Assembly: GCA_034509755.1 (NCBI GenBank)
Contig: CM067553.1
Location: 45,018,110 to 45,082,109, forward strand
DNA: 64,000 bases
Reading direction: 5' to 3'
Origin: Anisodus tanguticus
Taxonomy: Eukaryota > Streptophyta > Magnoliopsida > Solanales > Solanaceae
Shown: positions 22,073-34,588 of the stretch, piece after piece
Layout: the number at the start of each line of letters is the position of its first letter
How positions within the stretch are numbered: the first letter of the stretch is position 1
The notes under the pieces: generated by a model
Told to the model about the DNA's origin: nothing
Seen by the model: only the letters and a program-made list of their open reading frames with translations
Database searches by the model: none
Made by a program: the position numbers and the translations under genes

Positions 22073-23690
22073 TCGCGATGGTGTAGACAAAGCATCGAGA
22101 GTTTGCCAAGAAAGAACCGGTGACGCTTTAAGGTATGTGCCTTTGTGAAGAAATTTGCAAGTTGCATCGAAGATGAGACAAATGGCAAGGATAGAGTGCC
22201 CTGCTGAAGATGATATCGAATAATATGACAATCAATCTCAATATGCTTGGTACGTTCATGAAAGACTGTGTTGTGCGCAATCTGAATAGAATTCTTATTA
22301 TCACAGTACATCGGTGTTGGTGAGGAAAGAGAGACACCCATATCAACCAATAACCGACGTAACCATACAATCTTACACGTAGTAGAAGCCATAGCACGAC
22401 ACTCTGCCTCAGTTGAAGAGCGAGAAACCACATCTTGTTTCTTACTTTTCCATGAGATGAGTGAATCTCCTAAAAATACACAATAACCAGTAGTTGATTT
22501 CCGATCAGTTAGGTCACCAACCCAATCTGTATAAGAAATGTACGAAGCTCCAAAGATGAGGTTGATGGAAACAAGAGACTCTGATAAATCATTCCTCGAA
22601 GATAGCGAAGAATACGCATAACTGCAGCCCAATGTACAGATGTAGAAGAGCAAACAAACTGACTGACAATGTGAACAGCATATGCAATGTCAGGGTGAGT
22701 AATGGTGAGGTACACCAGACTCCCTACAACTGAACGATATAAAGTGGGATCAGGAAGAGGATCCCCGTCAGTAGGTGTATATCGAACATTAACCTCAAGA
22801 GGAGAGTGAACTATACGAGTATCTGTGAGACGGGTCCGCTCAAGAATATCTGCAGTGTGCTTAGACTGAGAGAGAAGACATCCCTTCTTAGAATAAGCTA
22901 CCTCAATGCCTAAAAAGTAACGTAGATGACCTAAATCTTTCATCTCAAAATGGCGAGACAAAGTAGATTTTAGGTTTTCAATACCATCAATATCATCACC
23001 TGTAATGATCATGTCATAAACATACAACAAAAGCAAAATACAACCTGCAGGGGATGACTTAACAAATAACGCCGAATCATGATCGCTGGAAATAAACCCA
23101 AGAGATGATACCACAGTGGAGAACTTGTCGAACCAAGCTCTTGGAGCTTGTTTGAGACCATACAGAGCTTTCTTAAGCCTGCACACCTGTCCTGGACTAT
23201 GTGAAACACAAGGTGGAGGGATCATGTAGACTTCTTCTTGAAGATCCCCATTCAAAAAAGCATTTTTAACATCCATTTGTAAAATATGCCAATGACGAAC
23301 AGAGGCCACTGTAATAAGAACCCGGACAGATGTCATCTTTGCAACAGGTGCAAAAGTCTCTTCGTAATCCATACCATATTCTTGAGCAAAACCCTTTGCA
23401 ACCAAACAAGCTTTATATCGCTCAATAGAACCATCATACTTGGTCTTAATCTTGAACACCCATTGAGAACCAATAGTTTTCTTACCAGTCGGTAGAGAAA
23501 CCAAATCCCAAGTAGCAGTTTTTTTGTTCAAAGAAACCAGTTCCTCATTCATAACCTCTTTCCAAAGAGGATCACGAGCTACATCAGAGTAGGAGGTAGA
23601 CTCACAAAGAGAATTAATAGAATCTAGAAAGGAAGCGAATGATGGAGCATAACAAGAATAATCAAAATCGGATACCTGAGTAGATCACAT
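22073..23690 (-). pseudogene. RT and RNase H of element B
   Basis: A 347-codon frame (22509-23552) covers most of the reverse transcriptase: ETFAPVAKMTSVRVLITVAS, LQMDVKNAFLNGDLQEEVYM, YGLKQAPRAWFDKF and DLGHLRYFLGIEVAYSKKGC. The active site, normally Tyr-Val-Asp-Asp, reads YVYD (LLYVYDMIITGDD), so one catalytic Asp is lost. A second frame at 22054-22653 holds RNase H (DRKSTTGYCVFLGDSLISWK, SRSSTEAECRAMAS, YCDNKNSIQIAHNTVFHERT, HIEIDCHIIRYHLQQG). A frameshift near 22510-22650 separates the two. Family role: copying element RNA to DNA and degrading the template. Confidence 0.85.
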
Positions 23691-23697
23691 AGTGCGT

Positions 23698-24800
23698 TTA
23701 GGAGCGAGGTGGATCTGGATTTGCAACCACAAGAGGTTCTGAAATAGGCGTAGGAGGGGGTTGAGTATCAATATCATGGGACCTGCCAGAAGACTGAGAA
23801 GGAACAAATGATATAGATGTAGAATCAGATGGGCAATCAACATCAAAGGGATCAATATCAATAATATCAGATTTTGTCATGCCATGTGAGGTAGGTGGGA
23901 TGCAAAAGAAATGAACATGTTCAATAAAGGAAACATTACGACACACATACAATTTTCCAGAAACTGGATCATGACAACGATAACCTTTCTGCCCAACCCC
24001 ATATCCAAGAAAAACACAAATGGCGACACGCGGAGATAACTTAGTACGCTCTGCATGTGGACGTAGAACAAAACATGTTGAACCAAAAACTCTCAAATGG
24101 AAATATAGTGGGGTGTGACCAAATAGTCTAGCATACGGAGAAATTCCAGAATTATGAGAGGTAGGGATCCTATTAATAAGATAAACAGATGTAAGGACAG
24201 CTTCTCCCCAAAATTCACTAGGTACACTAGCGGACAAAAGCATGGATCTAGTTGTCTGAACAATATGCCTATGTTTTCTCTCGGCTACCCCATTTTGTTG
24301 TGGTGTATCAGTACAAGAAGACTGATGTATTGTACCATCAGCTTTGAAAATATCAGAAAGATCCCCACTAGTATATTCACCTCCTAAATCAGCCCGAAAA
24401 TATTTAATAATGGTAGAATGTTGAGTTTTCACATAGGCTTGAAACTCAACATAAGTATAAACAAAATCAAAGCGTCTTTTCAACAAATAAACCTAACAAT
24501 GATGAGTATAATCATTAATAAAGGAAATATAATATCTTGAGCCTCCCTTAGTAGGGATATGTGCTGGCCCCCAAACATCTAAATGAACTAGATCAAATGG
24601 TGCAGAATAAGTAGAAGTACTAAGATTAAAAGACAAAGTAGAAAATTTTCCAAGTTTACATCCACTACAATCAGAAATATCATCGGATTGTAAATCACCA
24701 AGAACGCCAGTATTACACATAAAACGCAGGCGAGAGCCTGATACATGACCAAGTCTAGAGTGCCACAAATAAAACTTCGAAGAGAAGTTAAATGAAAAGA
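23698..24800 (-). pseudogene. Integrase of element B
   Basis: The frame at 24493-24768 carries the zinc-binding head (MWHSRLGHVSGSRLRFM, CSGCKLGKFS) and LVHLDVWGPAHIPTKGGSRY with the first catalytic Asp. The 262-codon frame at 23698-24486 continues with FRADLGGEY (second Asp) and NGVAERKHRHIV (catalytic Glu), then the GKLYVCRNVSFIEHVHFF end. The three catalytic residues are all present, but a stop separates the two frames at about 24490. Downstream it becomes Ser/Pro-rich, the usual linker to RT. Confidence 0.85.
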
Positions 24801-26250
24801 AGACAGATTAACAGACATAATTGCTGCATGAGTAGGAAGATGCAACTCATCCAAAACATAGAAACCTCTCCCCTTTCTACGCCCTGCCCCAATCACTCTC
24901 TTGGATTTTAGATCCTGCACATAACAAGAACTAGGGAAGAGTCTAATGAAACATCTAGAGTCACATATTTGACCAACAGAAGCAAGATTCATATGTAATT
25001 TTGGAATGCAATAAACATCAGCTAATGATATAGTGGATGTATGAATGGTGCCAATGCCTATCAATGACATATGTGTGCCATCAGCAATCACAACAGAAGT
25101 GGAAGAGGGGTCAGAAGACAGATACAAAGACGGAAGAATCAGGAGACATATGATTTCCAGCTCCAGAGTCCAAGATCCAAGAAGATGAAATGATACTTGA
25201 ACCAATAGATGGTGATGAGCCGGAAGGAGCAGAAAGAGCATAAGATTGAGAATTCTGTTGAAACTGTTGGAAGGCGAGGAACTTCTGAAATTGGTCAGCT
25301 ATAGAATCAGTATTGTGACTCACAAAGGCTCCTGAAGCTGGGTGATCAAGAGAGGGCACAAAAGCAGATTGAGTTGGTGGATACGAGTTCTGGAATTGAC
25401 CCCCAGAATATGGCTTCTGTTGAGAAGGCTTCTGTCCTTGTCCCGAATGTGAAGGCTTAGAACATGACGTCTTCCGTAGCTCAGGACATTGATTCTTTCA
25501 GTGTCCTGGTTTCTTGCAATAATTACAATTACCTATGATAGATGTTTTATACTTGTGTGAATAGGCTACAAGGGCCGATGCAGACGAATGAGCTGCCAAT
25601 ACGGAAGTAGAGGCCTTATGTACCCCTTTTAGAGTCTTCAAACATGTTTCTTCAGCCATAAGTTCATTTACCACATCTTCAACAGATGGTAAGGGTACGC
25701 GGTGCAACAAGCCTGGACGACAATTCTCAAATTCAGACCGAAGACCCATCAATAGCTGAACAAGATGATCTTCATCTCTGCATTTAATATAAGCATCGCA
25801 TGCTTGCAATTCAGTAGATTCCGTCATAGCTAACTGATCCCACAAAGTGGTCATTGCACATAAATAATCTTGAATGCCCAAGTCATTCTGTACTAGTGCA
25901 CAAATTTCAGATTGTAACTGACATTTAACAACAAAGTTATTCTGCACAAACAATCTTGACAGATAATCCCAAATCTCTTTAGCAGTTTTGAACTTAGCCA
26001 ATTGAACACCAATTCTTTGTTCAACAGAGTTATTAATCCAAGTAATAATCTTTGAATTATTGGTCTCTCAAGTCCTAAATAATTTATCAAATTTTTCATC
26101 TCCAACTTTAGGGCATTTGTTTTTTCCAGACATATAATCCCAAAGCCCCTTTCCCTTCAAAAAATTTACCATGAGATAGCTCCAATAGGAATAATTTTTT
26201 CCATCTAACCGAACACCAATAGTTTGCAAAGAATCATCACCACCAGCCAT
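24801..26250 (-). pseudogene. Gag and protease of element B
   Basis: Gag begins with MAGGDDSLQTIGVRLDGKNY at 26250 and continues in a second frame at 25498-26001 (FKTAKEIWDYLSRLFVQNNF, LMGLRSEFENCRPGLLHRVP), a typical UBN2-type copia capsid. The zinc knuckle starts CNYCKKPGH at about 25500 and is cut by a stop before its last Cys. The protease site DSGAGNHMS lies at 25140-25170 in the frame 25111-25359. Frameshifts near 26000 and 25490 break the polyprotein. Confidence 0.8.
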
Positions 26251-26540
26251 TATGAATTTTAAATAGAAAAATCTCAAATAACAAGCAGCAATCCCAAATA
26301 ACAAGCAACAATCCCAAATAACAAAATAATAAAGGGCAGATCTCACCAATCAGATGCGGAAGGCAAGAAGACGAAACCCAGATGCGGAAGCCAAGATCAG
26401 AATAAGCACGAGCAACCAAAACAAGCCAAAACAAGCCAATTTTTTTTTTAACTAATACCAGGGGCGTGCTGCATGCGAACCCCGAACTAACTCACTGCGA
26501 AATTGGATCCGCGATCGAGCTAAAAATATTAACTTGCACT

Positions 26541-26556
26541 CTTGGCTTTGATACCG
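26541..26556 (-). promoter_or_regulatory. Primer-binding site of element B
   Basis: Inside the 5' LTR the minus strand reads CGGTATCAAAGCCAAG, a slightly altered tRNA-iMet PBS. Confidence 0.75.
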
Positions 26557-26762
26557 TGATAGAATTCATGAAAGTCTTTTATTCATAACATGAATTCTTA
26601 CAAAGCAATAACAAGTTAATAGAATAATATTATTCTTGCAAGCTAAAAGTACAAGTAAAAGAAAAGCAAGTAAAACCCTTTATATAAGGTCTATTACATG
26701 AGATATAAATATGTTTTTTCAATGTGGGACAAAAACAATATAAGAAATAGTTAATGCTAATA
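26557..26762 (-). repeat. 5' LTR of element B
   Basis: Partner of 21854-22059. It has a TATATAAA box on the minus strand at 26679-26686. Confidence 0.85.
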
Positions 26763-26987
26763 GTTTAATTTGCAGTTATTGATGACAAAAAAATGTGAAG
26801 AACGGCGTGGGAAAATGAACACAACTGAGAACGAGTTTTTAGTATTTGTGTGAATCAACAAGGATATGGTGATTGATATCACTTACAAAGGCAACAAAAT
26901 TCAAGTACGTCAAACAAATTTGTGTATTTTTTGTCAACACTTATAAATCTTGACTTTGTAAGTACTTCTTTTATGTAAGTTATAGAC

Positions 26988-27350
26988 CATTTTTTTTTTT
27001 GATAATCCAGGTTTCCAGGCTTGTGCCTGACTACTTCACTGGTATTACCCAGACATCCTGAAGATGATGGGACCGGTCCTTCAGCACCCCACCACCAGGT
27101 AAATCGCGGGATGTGCACACATGGTCAGTGTCTGCTTGCGTCCAACGGATCAATACTACAAGGTTGACCCCCCCACAGGCTCCATCCACAAGGCTTGGCG
27201 GAGACCGAACCCACACTGCAACATGCCCGCGCGGCTTTTAGCGCCCAGGCTTTACCACATGTATGTGCCCCGGAGGACGATATCCGGAGGGGAGAATCGA
27301 ACTTGCGACCCTAAGGCCGCAAAGTTGAATGGTCAATCACGCCACCTCCA
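26988..27350 (-). mobile_element. tRNA-derived SINE
   Basis: On the minus strand the 5' end reads GGAGGTGGCGTGATTGACCA (box A like) and, about 45 bp further, GGTCGCAAGTTCGATTC (box B like), the internal Pol III promoter of a tRNA-derived SINE. A run of A residues (T11 at 26990-27000 on the plus strand) ends it. The 3' half (ATCGCGGGATGTG, GGTCCTTCAGCAC on the plus strand) is shared with the SINE at 58488. Target-site duplications are not clear. Confidence 0.7.
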
Positions 27351-27363
27351 TTTGTACTAAAAA

Positions 27364-28005
27364 ATCTCTAAGTACAATTACAATCATACCTTAATTTTTA
27401 CTTATTATATATTTTAAGTTCATTTCCGTTTCAAACTTTTTCCCTCCCTTATAATTGTTTGCTTAATAGATATTTTAACAGTTTATGTGCACTTTTAACT
27501 TATCTTCTAAGGGTGTTTGGCTTTATCTTCTCTTTTTCTTCTTTTAAAGCTATTTGTTGACTTAGCTTTTTATTAATTAACGAATATGCATGTTTAAAAT
27601 ATATTAAAAGTAGCTTGTGGAAATACAATTAGTAATGGAACGCGATTCTAACGAATATAATAATAATAATAATAATAAATAATAATAATAATCATAATAA
27701 TTATTATTATTTATTTATTTACGATATTAATTATAAGAATAATTTAATTAGAAAGAGTGAAATTTTATTCTGTATAAAATGATTAACTTTCCTTCTTGAA
27801 TTGAGATGATCATTCTTTAGAAAATTTGTTGTTATAAAATTACAAAAGGGTATGCAATGCTCTTATTTTGATTAATTCTTCTTCTTAAAAATAAATAAAT
27901 TTACACACGCATTATACAATTGTTTTATTATAAAATTTTACTATTTTATATGAACTAATTACAAAAGCTAATATATTTAGCCGCGCGAAGCGCGGAGTTA
28001 ACTAA
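27364..28005 (+). mobile_element. Possible non-autonomous Helitron
   Basis: Near the right end a GC-rich hairpin (CCGCGCGAAGCGCGG at 27981-27995) is followed 6 bp later by CTAA and then T, which matches the 3' end rule of Helitrons (hairpin, then CTRR, insertion before T). The left end is a guess, placed at the TC of TCTCTAAGTAC after A. The interior is AT-rich with a TAA microsatellite (27657-27695) and no coding sequence. Confidence 0.3.
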
Positions 28006-28865
28006 TAATTTAAGAAAAATACATTACATGTCACGTTTTTGAATTAACAAAGGAGTTGAAGGTGTTGCGTTAGACGGGTCAAATTATGACCTATTACTGG
28101 TACAACCTATTTTGATCCAAGCAATTATTGAGATCGTTTGATAATGACCGATTTCACTAGTTTGACCTGTCCAAGTTTGATCCAACCTATCCATTGTTTA
28201 CACTCTTACACAAGCAAAAGATATAACATTTACTAAATGGGTTTAAGTTTTATGCACTGACGATATAAAGATATTGACATGATTAGCTCACTTATAAGGT
28301 AAGATAATCATAGTTAAATCTTTTAATAAGTATTACTAGTAATTGGTAATTGATAAAAATGGATTAAGCACTACAAGTCATTAGTTTGAAAGGTGAAGTG
28401 TGATTTGGGCTTCAAACAATTGAATGAGGCTCTCCAACTGGATTAAGTAGTTTCTATAACTCGTTTTCTAACTTGTACTTTTTTTCCAAAATAATTATAA
28501 TACTTTTCTAAGATTAAAAAAAAGAGAGTCCAAAGGTATGTTTTGCTGGAACTAACACAAAGATTTGCAAAATATTTAATTAAAAAGTAATTTGATCACA
28601 CAATTTTCTTCAAAAAAAAAAGTAAGTTTCTACAAAAGCTTCTCAAAATCTAAAGTTCCATAATATCAAACCAAATCCAATTCCAGAATCTAACAATAAA
28701 AATATTTGAAACCACGGTTATTCAAAATACAGTAAAATATATCCTTTTTTTTGTAGAATATAACCAAGTTGAAATATGCATAAAACCAATGTGCTTACAC
28801 TCATAATATTCAGTCAAATCATTGTAATGATTTTTAAAGAATGATACTAATTAATTAAAAAAATG
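28006..28865. other. AT-rich spacer before the RTE-type LINE
   Basis: No gene or defined element seen. Confidence 0.35.
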
Positions 28866-31552
28866 TTCGGTGGCTAAGACTCAAATAGACTTTTTGCTCT
28901 TTAGGAAGGTTGACAACACTCTTTGTAAAGACTGTAAGGTTATTCCGAGGGAGTATCTTACAACCCGACATAAGCTTTTGATCATGGATTTAGAGATCAA
29001 GATGGAGAAGAAGAGGAGGGTTGTGGATGACAGGTTAAGAATCAAATGGGGAGTTTGACCATGGCTAGTGCAAAAGAGATAGGGGAGAGGTTGATGGCCA
29101 ATGGGGCTTGGGGAGTAGTGGGGATGCGACCGGTATGTGGGACAGGACGGTCAGTTGCATTCGAGAGGTAGCTAGAGAAATGCTTGGGGTCTCGAGGGGT
29201 GGCCGTGGTGGGCATTGATGGGACTAGTGGTGGAACGGTAAAGTTCAAGAGAAGAAAGCGGCGTATGCGAAATTGGTAGAAAGCAAGAATGAGGTGGAGA
29301 AGTGAACGGATAGGGAACTGTATAAGATGGCGAGGAAGGAGGCAAAACTTGCGGTTACGGCTGTGAAAACGACGGCTTTTGAACGCCTGTATGTGGAATT
29401 AGAGAAGAAAGGATGGGATAAGAAGTTGTACAGACTAGCCAAGGTGATGGAGAGGAGGGCCCGTGACTTGGATCACGTGAGGTGTATCAAGGACGAGGAA
29501 GGAAAAGTACTGATGGAGGACGCACATTTTAGGCGGAGGTGGCAGTCTTACTTCCATAAACTCTTGAACGAAAAAGGAGATAGAGATATTGTGCTGGGAG
29601 ATCTGGATCAATCTGGTAGGTACCGGGGTAGAAACATTAAGGTTGAGGAGGTTAAGGGTGTTGTTCATAGGATTCGCAGGGGACGAGCGACCAGTCCTGA
29701 TGAGATCCCAATTGAATTTTGAAAGAGAGCAGGCATGGCAAGTTTAGAGTGGCTGACTGAGTTGTTTAACGTCGTTTTTAAGACGGCGAGAATGCCCGAA
29801 GAATGGAGGTGGGTACAATGATCCCTTTGTTCAAGAACAAAGGTGATAACCAGAGTTACAACAACTATAGGGGTATCAATATGCTAAGCCACATTATAAA
29901 AGTTTGGGAAAGGGTCGTGGAGATGAAGGTGAGAAGAGACGTGTCTATTTCCAAGAGTCAGTTTGGATCTATGCCGGGGCATTCAACCAAAGAAGCTATT
30001 CATCTTATTAGGAGGTTGGTGGAGCAGTATAGGGAGAGGAAGAGACTTACATATGGTTTTCATCGACCTTGAGAAGGCATACGACAAAGTTCCTAGGGAG
30101 GTTCTATGGAGATGTTTGGAGGTTAGAGGTATGCCTATGGCATACACTAGGGTGAACAATGATATGTATGATGGAACTAAGACCAGGGTACGGACAGTAG
30201 GAGGAGACTTGGAGCACTTTCCAGTGATAATGAGGCTACACCATGGATCATCTTTTAGCCCATTCTTATTTGCCTGGGTGGTGGATGGACTGACGTGACA
30301 AATCCAAGCGGAGGTGCCATGGTGTATGTTATTTGCAGACGACATAGTCCTGATTGACGAGACTCACAATAGAGTGAACGCTAAGCTGGAGATTTGGAGA
30401 CATATTCTGGAATCTAAAGGGTTCAGGCTGAGTATAATCAAGACAGAATACTCAGAGTGAAAGTTCGGTAACGGGAGCAACCTTGAGATAGGCGTGGATG
30501 TGAGGCTTGGTACTCAGGTTATTCCAAAGAAAAGAAGCTTCAAGTACCTCGGGTCTATTATCCAAGGGATGGAGAGATTGATGACGATGTCACACATCGT
30601 ATTGGGGGAGGGTGGATGAAATGAAGGCTTGCATCTGGAGTCTTATGCAATAAAACGGTTCCACCAAAACTTAAAGGCAAGTTCTATAGGGCGGTGGTTA
30701 GACTGACTTTATTGTATGGGGCGGAGTGTTGGCCAGTAAAGACTTCGCACATCCAAAAGATGGAAGTCACAGAGATGAGGATGTTGAGATGGATGTGCGT
30801 CCATACAAGGAGGGATATGATTAGAAATGAAGATATCCGGGACAGAGTGGGAGTGGCCTCTGTGGAGGATAGGATGCGGGAATCAAGGTTGAGATGGTTT
30901 GGGCATGTGCAGAGGAGAGACACAAATTGCCCAGTGCGGAGGTGTGAGAGGTTGGCTATGGATGGGTTTAGGAGGGGTAGAGGTAGGTCGAAGAAGTATT
31001 GGGGAGAGGTGATTACACGAGATATGGCGCAGATGCAACTTACTGAATACATGACCTTAGATAGGGGTTGTGGAGGACATAAATTAGGGTAGAAGGGTAA
31101 TAGGTAGTCGAGAGTAGTCCTACTTACGCTTGCAGACTGGTAGTTGTAGTGTTATTATTGTAGGCCTGCTTAGTCTATCATACTAATAGGCGCAATATTG
31201 CTTTATAGTCCCCTGTAGTTTGATTTCTACTGCTATGTGTCCTTTAGTATACTTTGTTTAGCTTATTTACATGCGCTAGTTACTGTTTACTTTTTCGAAA
31301 TGTGCTATCATGACTTATTCGCTTTTGATACCAGCATTTTCATACTGCTTTAAATTTTTTATGACCGGGTCTGACCGTTTATCTTGCTTTGCTTTTGCTT
31401 TTTCTTTTGCTTTGCTTGTGCTTATGTTCTGTCTTGAGCCGATGGTCTCTCGAAAACAGCCGCTCTACCTACCAAGATAGAGGTAAGTTTTGCGTACACT
31501 CTACCCTCCCTAGACCCCACGTTGTGGGATTTCATTGAGTATATTGTTGTTG
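28866..31552 (+). mobile_element. 5'-truncated RTE-type LINE
   Basis: Non-LTR retrotransposon in plus orientation. The 5' end is lost within the endonuclease domain. The 3' UTR ends in ACCCCACGTTGTGGGATTTC and a GTT-rich tail (TTGTTGTTGTTGGTGG at about 31537-31552), the usual terminus of plant RTE elements. No poly(A) is present, as expected for this clade. Confidence 0.8.
28870..31092 (+). pseudogene. RTE endonuclease remnant, reverse transcriptase and C-terminal domain
   Basis: The first frame (28870-29058) is the end of the apurinic-type endonuclease: KTQIDFLLFRKVDNTLCKDC. RT begins within 29327-29722 (RIRRGRATSPDEIPIEF) and continues in shifted frames at 29803-30072 (YNNYRGINMLSHIIKVWERV) and 29963-30298 (MVFIDLEKAYDKVPREVLWR), then LFADDIVLIDET with the catalytic Asp pair at about 30330-30356. 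The C-terminal part, 30694-31092, holds LLYGAECWPVKTSHIQKMEV and RLRWFGHVQRRDTNCPVRRC. At least five frame breaks exist, so the copy is dead. Intact RTE proteins nick target DNA and prime reverse transcription there. Confidence 0.85.
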
Positions 31553-32028
31553 TTGTTGGTGGTGTTTTCCTTCCAAAATGAGGGCTTGATCTCCGAAGTT
31601 TGGGCCTCACACTATTTGAGCTCAAAGATGGACCTAATCCAAAATCAAAATTGGATCAAATGTTCAACTACCTATATATTTTTATTTTCTCTCTATGCTC
31701 CGTATATATCCTTTTGATAACTTAAAATAAAATACCTTAACTAATACTTAATTAGTTTTGATGTGATTGAAATTACAAGGAAATCATGCAGTAGTTGAAG
31801 AAGCCATAGCAATGGTGTCACTTACACACCAAACTTAAATTCTTGATGACAACATCATTTAGATTTTAGACCAACTAATAACCAAAGTCTTATTTTACTC
31901 ATTTTCTTTAATTAATTTTGCAAAACATGGGTCCAATCCACGCATTCTATACGTGTATTTGCATCCTCCATCCCCACCCCCTACCAACCCTACTTTTTAT
32001 TTAACTTTTCTGGTTTTGTTTTGTAGAG
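31553..32028. other. Spacer after the LINE
   Basis: No gene or repeat recognised; AT-rich with a short C-rich patch near 31972-31983. Confidence 0.35.
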
Positions 32029-32565
32029 AAAAAACCTCAAATTAGTACCTTATGTTTGGACTTAGAATTAAAAATATCCTTATTATTTAATTTGGAGCAC
32101 TAATTGTCCTTCAATTATAGAATATTGATAATTCCGATCTATTACACAAATAACCGATTGAATTTGCTGTTTATTTTTTCTAGTCGATATACATTATAAT
32201 TTTTACACTAATTATAAACGGTTATACATATTTTATACATGGATTATACATATGTAATGCATCCGCCGGCTATTTTTATTTTAAGTGATTGATGGACAAC
32301 TATTTAGATTAATTTTTCCAATTTTTTAACTGAGGCTTTAAAATTAAAGAAACTTAACCTAGATCCAGCAGGCTCTGTGTTTATAGTTTATAGGCTCAAA
32401 ATAGTCTCTAATGCTAAGTTTCGTTAATTTTAGCGTCTTAGTTAAATTTAGATTGAAGTGCACTAGTATTTAATAGTTAGAGGACTAATAGTGCTGCAAG
32501 TTAAAAAGATAAGGATGATTTTGATTCTAAGTCCAAACATAATTAGGGACAATTTTTAGTTTTTT
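32029..32565. mobile_element. Foldback MITE with about 60-bp inverted ends
   Basis: The left TATGTTTGGACTTAGAATTA with following ATATCCTTAT is inverted at the right as TTGATTCTAAGTCCAAACAT. The interior also holds matching GGAGCACTAAT and ATTAGTGCT-like words. No coding sequence. Confidence 0.5.
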
Positions 32566-33177
32566 TTTTTCTCTTTGCTTATGTAGCTTTTCAACGAATT
32601 GGAACTAGACAAACATGACTACTAGCGCAAGTCTCTCTTAACATCAACATCGAACTATCAACGTCGATACTTAAGTTGGTAGATATATTTACTAATCATA
32701 TTTATCAACTATTTTATCAAATATTAAAAGATTTGTAAATTAGTAATATATTAAGAGATTGTCCATACCATGTGGAAGAATTATAGTAAAGAATAGCTAC
32801 ACTACAATTCAAATTCAATTTTTCTTTTTATTGAACTAAAGTTCGATCAATTGATGTTGTATTTTTTAGAAAGTATTTCTAGTAGCGTATTAATCTTGTT
32901 ATGAACTATGATTTGCTCATTTGGTAAGATTGTATGAGAATTGGAGAAAATTTTGATGGTTTCCACAACTTGTGGGAGTTTTATGTCTATGAGAAAAAAT
33001 ACAACTTAAGAAACTCAAATGACATGTCCAAACAAAACTTCAACTTCAAATCATCATGATTTCATATCATGATTTCAAATCATGTCCAAACAACTCCTTA
33101 GAAAAAGAAATGTTTAAATTCTATGCATTTAGTTATTAGCTAAAAGACCCCAAAACCAGTAAACTTAATAACATGAA
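32566..33177. other. AT-rich spacer
   Basis: No gene seen; contains the local direct repeat ATCATGATTTCA (33051-33083). Confidence 0.3.
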
Positions 33178-33372
33178 GGGTGTGTTTGGTATGAAGGAAA
33201 TTAATGTTTACGGAAAATATTTTTTTGAAAAATGTTTTCCTTGAAAATAAGAGAGTAATTTTCTTACTTATCTTCTTGTGTTTGGTAAGTAAACTGAAAA
33301 TAATTGTTCCAAAAGTATTTGTATACAATCTAGATAAACACTATGAGTGATATATTGACGTCAGGTCTGGGG

Positions 33373-34388
33373 TAGGGGTGTACAAAAAAAATCGACAAAC
33401 CTCACCAAATCGATAATCCGAACCTAACCCACAAAAAACCCGACTAATGATTTGGGTTGACTTGATTTGGTATTAGAAAAAAAACCGACCATAATTGGTT
33501 TGGTTTTAACTAAAAAAATAAAACCAAACCAAACCAACCTGACATTACATGTATACAAATTTTTAAAAAATATTTATACATAAAAAATTTATTTGAAATG
33601 TAATTAATAAATATTTTTAAACGTTTTCATAATTTTGGTCTTTTAACTTGTTATTTCAAATTTGGACAGAGAATTTTGAATGACCAAATAAATTTTATAG
33701 TCTATAGATGTTAGTAACTCAAATAAAACCCAAATCAAAACCAAAATGGTAATAAAAGATCCACATTTTGTTTGAATAATCATTCATAATCACACGGAAA
33801 TCCATTCACTCTTTCAATATATTTTGAGTCTTTCTTTACAAAAATATTTTTCTATTGTCATGTCGAGAAAGTAAAAATCTTAAACCACATTGGCCATACA
33901 AGCTACACCAGGCCTTAACCTTTCAAAATATGAAATATACCAAAGAGTATGTGATCACCTCGGGGTCACTTGACTCACTTGATCGTATGGGATTTCATTA
34001 TCTTTTTTTATTTAATATGTTAGTATATTGTCATCATTCATCTCACATTTTATGTTATTTTCTTAAAAAATATCTTATTGGATAATTATATCTTACTACT
34101 ACTAAAGAAATATTTGAAGCACAAGTTATATAATTTGTATGAAGACTTTATCGAAAAAACCTAAAAATCTGAAAAAATCGAAAAACCCAAGGTTGAAAAA
34201 CTTGACGTTTGTTGGTTTGGTTTGGTTTATAAATTTAAAAACCCGACAAAATTGATTTGATTTGGTCCCAAGGTTGAAAAACTTGACATTTGTTGGTTTG
34301 GTTTGGTTTATAAATTTAAAAACCCGACAAAATTAATTTGATTTGGTATTTAAAAAATCCGAACCAATCCGGTCCATGTACACCCTTA
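33373..34388. mobile_element. hAT-like non-autonomous element, nested
   Basis: The ends are TAGGGGTGTACA and TGTACACCCTTA, and the flanks GTCTGGGG and GTATGGGG match in seven of eight bases, as an 8-bp hAT target duplication would. The arms carry AACCAAACC/GGTTTGGTT tracts. The interior has no transposase. Its right arm contains an 81-bp tandem duplication. Confidence 0.6.
34189..34350. repeat. 81-bp tandem duplication in the hAT-like element
   Basis: Units 34189-34269 and 34270-34350 both start AAGGTTGAAAAACTTGAC and differ at only a few positions. Confidence 0.8.
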
Positions 34389-34588
34389 GTATGGGGTGTG
34401 GGGTGGTGGGATAGGGGCTATGTGTTGAAGGATAATGGAGGAGATAATCAACCTGAGGATGTCACTTATGAAACTTATTTTTTTTACTTTCACTAAAAAA
34501 AGTCAATTTGGATTTATTTTTCAAAACTTTTGATCTAGTACTAATCATTGAAAATTTGAGATTTTTTTTTACCATACCAAGCACATCC

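Larger units (their letters stand above)
21854..26762 (-). mobile_element. Complete Ty1/copia retrotransposon (element B)
   Basis: The two 206-bp LTRs (21854-22059 and 26557-26762) are flanked by a perfect GTTTA duplication (21849-21853 and 26763-26767). The minus strand reads 5' LTR, PBS, gag, protease, integrase, RT, RNase H, PPT, 3' LTR. I count about 22 differences between the LTRs, roughly 11 percent, so the copy is old. Its coding frames are long but carry several stops. Confidence 0.9.
33178..34588. mobile_element. DNA transposon remnant split by an inner MITE
   Basis: The left end GGGTGTGTTTGGTATG and the right end ACCATACCAAGCACATCC are inverted repeats, a terminus type seen in several plant non-autonomous DNA elements. 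A short GAA occurs outside both ends and may be a 3-bp target duplication. The inner element at 33373-34388 interrupts it; without that insert the outer element would be about 390 bp. Confidence 0.5.

Noticed and set aside
27300..27350. A tRNA gene suggested by the box A and box B words
   Set aside because: The spacing fits, but there is no cloverleaf and a long SINE body with A tail follows.
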